A stretch of 55,061 nucleotides of DNA, taken from positions 1 to 55,061 of the forward strand of contig UQTJ01000023.1 in NCBI GenBank assembly GCA_900544075.1. Direction: 5' to 3'. Shown one piece after another: positions 26,707 to 34,215 of the stretch. A model generated the notes under the pieces. It was not told the origin of the DNA. It saw nothing but the letters and a program-made list of their open reading frames with translations, and ran no database searches. Both the position numbers and the translations under genes were made by a program. Numbering within the stretch: the first letter of the stretch is position 1; every line of letters begins with the position of its first letter. Source of the DNA: an uncultured Bacteroides sp. (GTDB lineage: Bacteria; Bacteroidota; Bacteroidia; Bacteroidales; Bacteroidaceae).

Positions 26707-26768
26707 TTCCGTTTCTCTTATTATACTTACAATACTTCAGGATTCTTATGAATTCCACTACTATAACA

Positions 26769-26799
26769 CAAAAATAGAGGTTATTTCAAAAAGATGCAA
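26769..26799 (-). promoter_or_regulatory. Promoter of recD2
   Basis: Minus-strand TTG (26799-26797), a 20-base spacer and TATTTTTG (26776-26769). Confidence 0.6.
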
Positions 26800-26927
26800 C
26801 ATTTTTCAACTTGCAGAAAAAAGTAATAAAGAAACTAAATCAAAAATATTAACTGATAAATATTTGAATTTTAACAGGAATATTCAAATTGCCAATAGCA
26901 AATATTTATAATCTCACATATTATTTT

Positions 26928-26935
26928 TACTTTTG
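26928..26935 (+). promoter_or_regulatory. -7 box (TACTTTTG) of corA
   Basis: TACTTTTG 28 bases upstream of the corA ATG. No clear -33 box. Confidence 0.55.
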
Positions 26936-26962
26936 AAGCTGTATTAAAAAAGAGTTTCCACC

Positions 26963-28000
26963 ATGACCAAAAATAACCTACTTACAGAACAACTGAGATA
27001 TACAGGCGAGAACATATGTCCTACCAAAATAAATCTGTGTTCTTATAAGAAAGACTCCATCACGTATCATAAGGATATAGAACTAGAGCATCTTCAGGAA
27101 TTAATGAACGAGGACGAAATAAACTGGATACAGATTACCGGTATGCAGGATACTGATAAAATAAAAAATATATGCCAGATGTTCTGCATCGATTTTCTGA
27201 CTACTCAGGATATCCTTAATCCGGAACACCTTACAAAAGTAGAAGAACACGATGATTACAATGTAATAATCATCAAGCTCCTGACGATGAATAAGGATAG
27301 AGATTATGAATCGATGCAACTATGTATCATTCAAGGCAAATCATATGTCCTCACATTCGTAGAAAAAGAGACAGATTTCTTCAATGAGATTATTTCAGCG
27401 CTGAACAAAAATACCTTAAAGATCCGTCACCGCCAGTCAGACTATCTGCTAAGTGTGATACTGAACAGCTCTATGGCTAATTTCATGTCCGTACTGACAA
27501 CAATGGAAGATGAGCTGGAAGATATGGAAGAAGCTTTAATCGTTCCTCACAATCCGGATGCACCGGGAATAGAGAATATACAGAAATACAGGAAAAACTA
27601 CCGTATAATAAAGAAATGTATCTTCCCAATGAAGGAACACATAAACAAGCTGTTCCATGCCGACAACGAACTGTTGAACGAACAGCAACGTCCGTTCTTT
27701 AACGATGTGAACGACCATCTGCAATTCGTACTTCAGACAATGGAAAGCTGTCGTGACCTTATAACGGCCATCGTTGACCTATACATATCAAGAAACGACC
27801 AGCGACTGAACGACATCATGAAACAACTCACCATAGTTTCCACAATCTTCATCCCTCTGACATTCCTTGCAGGAATTTGGGGAATGAACTTCGAATGGAT
27901 GCCTGAACTTCACTGGAAATACGGATATCTCTTTGCCTGGAGCCTTATGCTGACTATGGGTATCTCACTTTTCTTCTTTTTCAGACACAAAAAATGGTAA
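26963..28000 (+). CDS. corA: CorA-family magnesium/metal transporter
   Basis: 345 residues. The cytoplasmic N-terminal domain is followed by two C-terminal membrane segments with the CorA selectivity motif GMN (residues ~308-310, in IWGMNFEWMPE) between them. It ends with the usual basic tail (RHKKW). CorA forms a pentameric Mg2+ (Co2+/Ni2+) channel in the inner membrane. nth follows after six bases in the same direction. Confidence 0.95.
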   Translation: MTKNNLLTEQLRYTGENICPTKINLCSYKKDSITYHKDIELEHLQELMNEDEINWIQITGMQDTDKIKNICQMFCIDFLTTQDILNPEHLTKVEEHDDYNVIIIKLLTMNKDRDYESMQLCIIQGKSYVLTFVEKETDFFNEIISALNKNTLKIRHRQSDYLLSVILNSSMANFMSVLTTMEDELEDMEEALIVPHNPDAPGIENIQKYRKNYRIIKKCIFPMKEHINKLFHADNELLNEQQRPFFNDVNDHLQFVLQTMESCRDLITAIVDLYISRNDQRLNDIMKQLTIVSTIFIPLTFLAGIWGMNFEWMPELHWKYGYLFAWSLMLTMGISLFFFFRHKKW

Positions 28001-28006
28001 CAGACT

Positions 28007-28654
28007 ATGCGTAAACAAGAATTATACAATAAGGTTATAGAATATTTTGAGAAGGCAATGCCTGTAGCAGAAACCGAACTACATTACTCAAACCCTTTTG
28101 AACTACTCATTGCAGTGATACTTAGCGCGCAATGTACGGACAAGCGTGTGAACATGATAACTCCACCGTTGTTTCACGACTTCCCTACCCCCGAAGCGCT
28201 TGCAGCCAGCAGTCCCGAAGTGATATTCGAATATATCCGCAGTGTGAGCTACCCAAACAATAAGGCAAAACACCTGGTAGGAATGGCAAAGATGCTCGTA
28301 AGCGAATACAACAGTACAGTGCCGGACACACTGGAAAAGCTCGTGAAACTACCTGGTGTGGGCCGCAAGACTGCAAATGTGATACAAAGCGTGGTTTTCA
28401 ATAAAGCCGCAATGGCAGTAGATACACATGTGTTCCGCGTAAGCCACAGAATCGGATTGGTACCCAAATCATGCACCACTCCGCTCGCCACTGAAAATTA
28501 TCTGATGAAATATATTCCAAAGGATATTGTTCCAAAAGCTCATCACTGGCTGATACTGCACGGAAGATATGTCTGCATTGCACGTTCGCCTAAATGTTCG
28601 GAATGTGGATTAAACGGAATATGTAAAGAATCCCTTAAAGTCAAACCTGAATAA
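28007..28654 (+). CDS. nth: Endonuclease III
   Basis: 215 residues. Helix-hairpin-helix LPGVGRKTANVIQS holds the catalytic Lys (~122), and VDTHVFRV provides the catalytic Asp (~140). The C-terminal CIARSPKCSECGLNGIC supplies the 4Fe-4S cysteines. It removes oxidised pyrimidines and cleaves abasic sites in base-excision repair. Probably co-transcribed with corA. Confidence 0.97.
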   Translation: MRKQELYNKVIEYFEKAMPVAETELHYSNPFELLIAVILSAQCTDKRVNMITPPLFHDFPTPEALAASSPEVIFEYIRSVSYPNNKAKHLVGMAKMLVSEYNSTVPDTLEKLVKLPGVGRKTANVIQSVVFNKAAMAVDTHVFRVSHRIGLVPKSCTTPLATENYLMKYIPKDIVPKAHHWLILHGRYVCIARSPKCSECGLNGICKESLKVKPE

Positions 28655-28703
28655 ATTATTCATATCAACATCAATAAACTCAAACAAGAAATAATATTAC
28701 ACC

Positions 28704-29897
28704 ATGAAAAAATTAAATCTTTTATTATCAGCCTTATTTATAAGTCTGACTTGTTCCGCCCAAGAATCATTATGGGGTGGACAGAACATCACTTCGCCTG
28801 AAATACACCCGGACAATACCGTAACTTTCCGTTTTCATGCACCTAAAGCGGTTCAGGTAAAGGTTACAGGCGACTTCCTGCCTACTGTAAAAATGGATAC
28901 TCAGTTCGGCAAGGTAGATGTACCGGGATATGCCGAGTTGAAAGAAGGCAAAAACGGTGTTTGGGAATATACCACTCCACAACCTCTGGCTTCAGAGCTT
29001 TACAATTATTCGTTTATAGTTGACGGTCTGAAAGTGACAGATCCGAACAATGTCTATGTGAGCCGTGATGTAGCATCAGTTTTCAACATATTCATAGTCA
29101 AGGGAGAGCCTGGCGACTTATACAGCGTAAACAAGGTTCCTCACGGAACTGTAACGAAACGCTGGTACCACAGCGACGCCTTAGGCTATGACCGCCGACT
29201 GACAGTCTATACCCCTGCAGGCTATGAAAACAGCAACAAGCGCTATCCTGTACTTTATCTGCTTCACGGAATGGGTGGCGACGAAGATGCCTGGACCACT
29301 CTTGGAAGGACAGCACAGATAATGGATAACCTTATAGCTCAGGGAAAGGCAGAACCTATGATAGTGGTTATGCCAAACGGAAATGTAGATCAGGAAGCTG
29401 CTCCGGGAGAATCGTCTTTAGGAATGTACAAACCAACTATGAATCTTCCCAGAACAATGGAAGGCACCATGGAGACAACCTTCCCTGAAATAATGAAATT
29501 CATAGAGAAGAATTACAGAGTTGAGAATAAAAAATCCAGACGTGCTATAGCAGGTCTATCAATGGGTGGATATCATTCACTTCATATTTCCAAAGAATAT
29601 CCGGACAAATTCGATTATGTAGGCCTTTTCTCTGCAGCAATACTTCCAGACAAGGAAAAAGATTCTGATATCTACAAAAACATGGAAGAGAAACTGGCAA
29701 AACAGTTCAGCAAAGCCCCTAAACTTTACTGGATTGCGATAGGAAAGACAGACTTCCTGTATGATGCCAACGTGGAATACAGAAAATTGCTTGACAAACA
29801 CAACTACAAATATGTGTATAGAGAAAGCGATGGCGGACACATCTGGCGCAACTGGAGAATATATCTGTCTGAATTTGCTACAATGATTTTCAAATAA
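28704..29897 (+). CDS. Secreted esterase with N-terminal CBM48-like domain
   Basis: 397 residues. A signal peptide ends near TCSAQ. Residues ~25-125 form an E-set/CBM48-like domain (VTFRFHAPKAVQVKVTGDF), and residues ~150-397 are an alpha/beta hydrolase of the esterase D/CE1 type: the nucleophile lies in GLSMGGYHS (near residue 284) and a His in DGGHIWRNW near 380. Relatives hydrolyse feruloyl or acetyl esters on plant polysaccharides; the actual substrate is inferred. No SusC/SusD pair is nearby. A strong terminator follows. Confidence 0.92.
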   Translation: MKKLNLLLSALFISLTCSAQESLWGGQNITSPEIHPDNTVTFRFHAPKAVQVKVTGDFLPTVKMDTQFGKVDVPGYAELKEGKNGVWEYTTPQPLASELYNYSFIVDGLKVTDPNNVYVSRDVASVFNIFIVKGEPGDLYSVNKVPHGTVTKRWYHSDALGYDRRLTVYTPAGYENSNKRYPVLYLLHGMGGDEDAWTTLGRTAQIMDNLIAQGKAEPMIVVMPNGNVDQEAAPGESSLGMYKPTMNLPRTMEGTMETTFPEIMKFIEKNYRVENKKSRRAIAGLSMGGYHSLHISKEYPDKFDYVGLFSAAILPDKEKDSDIYKNMEEKLAKQFSKAPKLYWIAIGKTDFLYDANVEYRKLLDKHNYKYVYRESDGGHIWRNWRIYLSEFATMIFK

Positions 29898-29924
29898 AAA
29901 TATTAATATAAATTATAGCAAAAT

Positions 29925-29959
29925 GAGCAACCAAAAGCCTAAGACCTTGGTTGCTCTTT
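29925..29959. terminator. Terminator between the esterase and the beta-barrel gene
   Basis: Stem GAGCAACCA/TGGTTGCTC (29925-29933 and 29948-29956) followed by TTT. It lies between convergent genes. The stem closely resembles the one at 33375-33416. Confidence 0.8.
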
Positions 29960-29969
29960 CCTATTTATA

Positions 29970-30857
29970 TCAGAATATGACTAGTCCTACAGACAATGCC
30001 GAGAACTCCGGACCGTATGTATTATCAAGTACATTGCATGGACTATACTTTACATAGAATCCCAAAGTTTTGAAACCGAATGAAGCCTGAATGTCAACTG
30101 TCACAGGAGTCTGATGAATATTGTCGTCCGTCAGTTTATACTTTTCTCCATTAAGTTTGTAACGAGTTTTCATGCTGGCATGAGTATTGAAATTGATAAT
30201 CGGCCCGAAACTGAAGTTGAAATTATTTTTCGTTTCGTGAGTAAACATTACCGGAACAGCCCAACTGAAAACCTTGATACGTGAGAACTGAATATCTGCC
30301 CCTTCGGGATAAGCACCGATAGACATATCCGTTCCGGAGTCCTTTATAAAGCGCTGTTTGCCTGTCATACGGTAATTTCGCCAACTGCAAGCCACTCCGA
30401 TAGAAAAAGATGTCCTATTTCTCCACGGACGATATTCCCAACCAAATGTAGGAGTAGTAATTTCCCACGAAGAACCCATAGTTACATCCATATTGTCCGG
30501 AGCTCCCTGAACAGTGGAAAGTCCTATTTTGAAATCCTTGACAACAAATGAGTTTCGTTTACGCTTCTGCTCTTCAGTATGCTTTCTGAACGGAATATTA
30601 AAATCCCAATCACTGCTACGTTCCTTTATGACCGAAACATCAGAAGGAGATATTTCCACCTCACGGACATAACGGAAATCCGGATTGTCTTTCTTTCCAT
30701 CAATTTCTACCTTCATCCGGTTGTTCGATTCTGTTATTGTCACTCTATCGGGATTATCAATACTCATTACATTTTCAACCTTCAATGAGTCTTTACATTC
30801 AGCATAGCCGCCTGTCGCAATCAATAGTGTCGCTACAAGCAAAATCATTTTCTTCAT
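29970..30857 (-). CDS. Outer-membrane beta-barrel-like protein
   Basis: 295 residues with a signal peptide (ends TGGYAEC region). The second half shows alternating beta strands rich in aromatic residues (FGWEYRPWRNRTSFSIGVAC, FSWAVPVMFTHE, FGPIINFN) and ends with a terminal Phe (LSVGLVIF), as outer-membrane barrels do. No named family recognised with certainty. It is the last gene of the sigma-factor operon, 28 bases after the previous gene, and is probably an envelope target or sensor of that system. Confidence 0.8.
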   Translation of the reverse strand: MKKMILLVATLLIATGGYAECKDSLKVENVMSIDNPDRVTITESNNRMKVEIDGKKDNPDFRYVREVEISPSDVSVIKERSSDWDFNIPFRKHTEEQKRKRNSFVVKDFKIGLSTVQGAPDNMDVTMGSSWEITTPTFGWEYRPWRNRTSFSIGVACSWRNYRMTGKQRFIKDSGTDMSIGAYPEGADIQFSRIKVFSWAVPVMFTHETKNNFNFSFGPIINFNTHASMKTRYKLNGEKYKLTDDNIHQTPVTVDIQASFGFKTLGFYVKYSPCNVLDNTYGPEFSALSVGLVIF

Positions 30858-30885
30858 ATCTATATAATGTTTTATTTGTTTCTTC

Positions 30886-31335
30886 CTACTTAAACATCTG
30901 CTTCAGTTCTTCCAGCGTAACCTGCCCTTCCATATATACCACCGTGACTTCCGGTTTCTTTCCACCGTCAGGAACCACAGAGGTATTTCTGTAGAACAGA
31001 TATCGGTAACTTTCATCCTGTGGCGGGAAACAATAGAAACCATAATACAGCTGCGTACCAATTTTCCCAACTTCCTTGTCAACAGCCGTTTCCGCATCCT
31101 TTACAACAAGTGCCTCTATCTCATCCGACAATGCCGGAGCATCTGTTACTGTCAGACTACGGAAAAGCGTCAGATGATATTTCTTCAGTTCCTTACCTTT
31201 GATAAGAACCTCTACCGCCCTCTTGTCATGCTTGAAGCGACCGTCGAACAAGGTTTCCACATGCATGCCCTTCTGTGCCGGCATAGGCAGCACAGCCAGC
31301 ATGGTAATTCCCAGTATAATCAATCGTCTTATCAT
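30886..31335 (-). CDS. Secreted DUF6108-like protein
   Basis: 149 residues with a signal peptide (LGITMLAVLPMPAQ). The mature part contains a KDAETAVDKEVGKIG stretch and QLYYGFYCFPP. I believe it matches DUF6108, which occurs beside sigma factors in Bacteroides, but I recall this rather than derive it. Probably periplasmic. It begins 13 bases after the anti-sigma-like gene. Confidence 0.8.
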   Translation of the reverse strand: MIRRLIILGITMLAVLPMPAQKGMHVETLFDGRFKHDKRAVEVLIKGKELKKYHLTLFRSLTVTDAPALSDEIEALVVKDAETAVDKEVGKIGTQLYYGFYCFPPQDESYRYLFYRNTSVVPDGGKKPEVTVVYMEGQVTLEELKQMFK

Positions 31336-31348
31336 ATCTCTTTATTTT

Positions 31349-31807
31349 TTAGTTTTCAACTGATGTTCCAATTGTCTGAAAGATGTCCGACAATTGTTCC
31401 TGAACTGTTTCCTGCGGCAAATCATGTCGCACTTTATCGATGGATTTCATAGCCTCCGAAAAAACTATTTCCTTATCAGTGTAACGCTCACCGTTGATAT
31501 AGGCCACACAGACGTTAGTCCTTTCCGTCACCTGCCATACAGCAGTCAAGGCCAGTACTCCCGTAATAGCTGCGGCTGCCGCATAATATCTCAACCGTAC
31601 TCTACGCGTACGCTGCCTGTTATGTATTGCACGTCCTGTAGCGACAAATCCCATTACGGCACGAAGTTCGTCGAACTCCTTCCCTTGCGAAGCCGGTGTG
31701 GCAAGAAAACGTGCCAATGCTTCTTCTTCAACATCTGTTGTCTCAGCTTCAAAATAGCGTTCCGCCAACTCTTTCCACTGCTGATAAGTTCGTTCGTTTT
31801 CTTTCAT
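31349..31807 (-). CDS. Anti-sigma-factor-like membrane protein
   Basis: 152 residues from ATG 31807. A cytoplasmic N-terminal half (KENERTYQQWKELAERYFEA) is followed by one membrane segment (YYAAAAAITGVLALTAVW, ~77-94) and a short periplasmic part. Size, topology and a 4-base overlap with the sigma-factor stop suggest a regulator of that sigma factor. The canonical zinc-binding anti-sigma motif is absent, so the role is inferred from context. The in-frame start at 31831 lies inside the sigma gene and is less likely. Confidence 0.82.
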   Translation of the reverse strand: MKENERTYQQWKELAERYFEAETTDVEEEALARFLATPASQGKEFDELRAVMGFVATGRAIHNRQRTRRVRLRYYAAAAAITGVLALTAVWQVTERTNVCVAYINGERYTDKEIVFSEAMKSIDKVRHDLPQETVQEQLSDIFQTIGTSVEN

Positions 31808-32343
31808 CGTTCCATCTGTTTTAAATAACAATCCCTGATTTCTTTTCTTGCTCTCGACAGTTGCATCCGCACAGCCGGTTCCTGCATTCCGAGCATTTCG
31901 GCTATTTCATCATACTTTTTTCCTTCATACTCTTTCATCCGCAGTATCTGTTGTTGCAGAGGTGTCAGCCTTAGCTCAATGATACGTTCCAGCATGCGGA
32001 AACGCTCTTCTCTCTCAATACTCTCATCCGCTTGGTCGCAAACGGCTTCATCCCTGTTCTCATCCAATTCTACTGTAGGAATATTGTTCCTCTTGCGCAG
32101 TGTGTCAATACACAGATTCTTAACCGTTACTACCGTAAGTGCCTCCGCTTCTTCGCGCGAACCGATCTGGTCAGCATGTCGCCACAACCGGAAGAAAGCC
32201 TCCTGAAGTGCATCGTCGGCATCCTCCTTATTGGGAAGGAAACGCATTGCAAGCCTGAGAAAATTTTTCCTCAGTTCTGTAAATGTTGATGTCAGTGTTT
32301 CTTTACTCATGCTTTTTATCGGGTCCGTACTATTCGTTTTCAA
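31804..32343 (-). CDS. RNA polymerase ECF-type sigma factor
   Basis: 179 residues. Region 2 is LRLAMRFLPNKEDADDALQE and region 4 is YDEIAEMLGMQEPAVRMQLS with a terminal basic tail. ATG 32310 (MSKETL) is an alternative start; a TATCTTTA box near 32355 would leave almost no leader for 32343, which favours it. It leads an operon with a membrane protein, a secreted protein and a beta-barrel, suggesting envelope-responsive control, possibly of itself. Confidence 0.93.
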   Translation of the reverse strand: MKTNSTDPIKSMSKETLTSTFTELRKNFLRLAMRFLPNKEDADDALQEAFFRLWRHADQIGSREEAEALTVVTVKNLCIDTLRKRNNIPTVELDENRDEAVCDQADESIEREERFRMLERIIELRLTPLQQQILRMKEYEGKKYDEIAEMLGMQEPAVRMQLSRARKEIRDCYLKQMER

Positions 32344-32552
32344 AAAGGTAAACGTAAAGATATAGGTTTTGTAACAGAGAAGATGAATATTTTTTTATTT
32401 TTATCTGGGAATCTCAGTCCTTCATATCATAAAAAGCCTATCCCCCATTCCAAACATCAGCCATAGACTAGTTAAATGACTACACGATAAATCTTATAAT
32501 TTATAAACTATAAGTCGTTGTTTTGTAATATTTTATTTGTTAACTTCGTTGT

Positions 32553-32560
32553 TAAATTTG
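32553..32560 (+). promoter_or_regulatory. -7 box (TAAATTTG) of the UDG-like gene
   Basis: TAAATTTG 15 bases upstream of the ATG at 32576; candidate TTTG boxes upstream have poor spacing. Confidence 0.45.
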
Positions 32561-32575
32561 TAATTAAGATGAAAC

Positions 32576-33364
32576 ATGGAAAATAAATTCACAATAAACA
32601 GCTACAATGATTATATAAAAGCCTTAGATAAACTTTGGGATACTTCACTAAATAAGAACATTTATCCTGAGATATTAAAACGAGGCTACGCTGTTCCTGA
32701 AAATATAGGAAAAGCCGATTTATTAATTATTGGAATAAATCCATCATTTGGGAAAATTGAAAATGACATCAGAACAGAATACAAGCATACATATCCTTGT
32801 TTTGAAGAATTAAAAGAATCTGAAAACAAGACTATTTATTGGAAAGAAATTTTTAAGTTCATTCCCAAAAACATTAAATGCGAACATATAGATCTTTTTA
32901 CAATCAGAGAAGCCGAACAAAATAAAATTAACGAAATAGGAAGTAATAGTTTAGGATTGGATTTCCTCGTAAAACATATGTGGATAACCCAACAAATGAT
33001 TGAGAATGTTATTAAACCTAAATTGATAGTATTAGCCAACAGAGGTGCCGGAGCATATTTTGGGAAACATCCACAATATACATGGATTGGTTATGACTTA
33101 GAGCCATATTATATAGAAGGACTTGAAACCATAAATAGCCCCAATGAGGAGGGAGAATTATGTTCTATTGCAGGCTTTAAGAAAGATGCAATAAGCAGAT
33201 TCTTTCTTTCAGATGAAGAATTTAGTAATAGATACACTGAATTACCTGAAATGAAAATTTTATTCGGATGTATGCAATCACCTCAAGGCATCCCACTAAA
33301 AGAAGAAGATAAGCGCACAATTCAATTAAAAACAATACAATCAATACTCAATCATTTAAAATAA
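32576..33364 (+). CDS. Uracil-DNA-glycosylase-like fold protein
   Basis: 262 residues. The motif ADLLIIGINPSFGK (residues ~47-60) resembles motif A of the UDG superfamily, and PKLIVLANRGAGAYFGK with a later His resembles its central strand. The usual catalytic residues cannot be confirmed, so it may be an inactive or divergent relative. AT-rich, single gene between terminators, likely accessory. No partner gene is adjacent. Confidence 0.7.
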   Translation: MENKFTINSYNDYIKALDKLWDTSLNKNIYPEILKRGYAVPENIGKADLLIIGINPSFGKIENDIRTEYKHTYPCFEELKESENKTIYWKEIFKFIPKNIKCEHIDLFTIREAEQNKINEIGSNSLGLDFLVKHMWITQQMIENVIKPKLIVLANRGAGAYFGKHPQYTWIGYDLEPYYIEGLETINSPNEEGELCSIAGFKKDAISRFFLSDEEFSNRYTELPEMKILFGCMQSPQGIPLKEEDKRTIQLKTIQSILNHLK

Positions 33365-33374
33365 AAGAAGGTGT

Positions 33375-33416
33375 AAAAAAAAATGAGCAACCCCAGCCCC
33401 GGTTGCTCATTTTTTT
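33375..33416. terminator. Bidirectional terminator
   Basis: Stem with arms around AATGAGCAACC (33381-33392) and GGTTGCTCATT (33401-33411), with A and T runs on both sides, placed between convergent genes. Confidence 0.88.
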
Positions 33417-33435
33417 CAATCACCGCAATATTAAA

Positions 33436-33810
33436 TCAATGATTATGGCACTCATGTCCATCGTCACCATGATGGCTGCATGCCTCGCCAGAGTCTTTCA
33501 ACTCACCTTTGAGATAAGCCTCAACTACATCCATGACAGGACCGCTGCAACCTCTCACAACCTCGATTCCACAAGACGACAGTTTGTTGAGAGCACCCAT
33601 ACCCATATTGCCGGCAAGCATAAGTGTCACGCCGTCTTCCTGAAGCTGGTATGCAATGTTCGACTTGCATCCGCATCCTTCAGGCGAAGGCATGATCTCT
33701 GTTTTTGCAACTTCATTATTGTCATTGACAGTTATAATCGTGTAGAACGCACAATGTCCGAAATGGTCGTCAATATTGCCATTTCTTGTCGGTAATGCTA
33801 TTTTCTTCAT
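33436..33810 (-). CDS. NifB/NifX-type dinitrogenase cofactor domain protein
   Basis: 124 residues of the dinitrogenase iron-molybdenum cofactor family: IALPTRNGNIDDHFGHCAFY opens it and EDGVTLMLAGNMGMGALNKL follows. The C-terminus is His/Cys-rich (HHGDDGHECHNH), suggesting metal binding. These stand-alone domains occur widely outside nitrogen fixation, so no nif role is implied. It is the last gene of the redox/sulfur operon, 24 bases after the MarR gene. Confidence 0.9.
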   Translation of the reverse strand: MKKIALPTRNGNIDDHFGHCAFYTIITVNDNNEVAKTEIMPSPEGCGCKSNIAYQLQEDGVTLMLAGNMGMGALNKLSSCGIEVVRGCSGPVMDVVEAYLKGELKDSGEACSHHGDDGHECHNH

Positions 33811-33834
33811 ATATCTATAAAATTAAAATAATAC

Positions 33835-34212
33835 TTACATCTTTTCTCCATGACCACACGCGAAGAACTCACTCAAAAGTTCCGGTACGGGCAGACCTTC
33901 GCACTTCAGTTTCTCCATACACTGCATGGCTTCTGTTGTGAGAGAGAAATAAATCTGACGTTTGTCCTTGTCGCCAAAATCCCTTATCAGAAATCCCTTG
34001 TCCTCTATTGAGCGAAGGACTTTTGAGAGGTGCGACGACTTAAATCCCGTGATTTGTGAAATTTCTCCTGCGGCAACCTTCCTGCTGCCAATGCTGCACA
34101 TCACCATAGCCTCGTTGAGTGATATGCCGTAAATCTCCATAAGGCTATCCTCCAGTTCGGTGATAGCCTTATAAAGTTCACGCATCTTACATATACATGA
34201 TATTTTCTCCAT
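33835..34212 (-). CDS. Cysteine-rich MarR-family regulator
   Basis: 125 residues with a winged helix (GEISQITGFKSSHLSKVLRS, then FLIRDFGDKDKRQIYFSLT). Six cysteines: Cys6 and Cys8 (SCICK) at the N-terminus, one in VMCSIG, two in QCMEKLKCEG, and one in the tail FFACGHGEKM. This suggests redox, persulfide or metal sensing. It starts three bases after the stop of the sulfur-transfer fusion, and probably controls this operon. Confidence 0.9.
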   Translation of the reverse strand: MEKISCICKMRELYKAITELEDSLMEIYGISLNEAMVMCSIGSRKVAAGEISQITGFKSSHLSKVLRSIEDKGFLIRDFGDKDKRQIYFSLTTEAMQCMEKLKCEGLPVPELLSEFFACGHGEKM

Positions 34213-34215
34213 GCG

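Noticed and set aside
33436..33810. Nitrogen-fixation gene
   Set aside because: The domain is shared with NifB/NifX, but no nif genes are present and stand-alone copies are common in non-fixing anaerobes.
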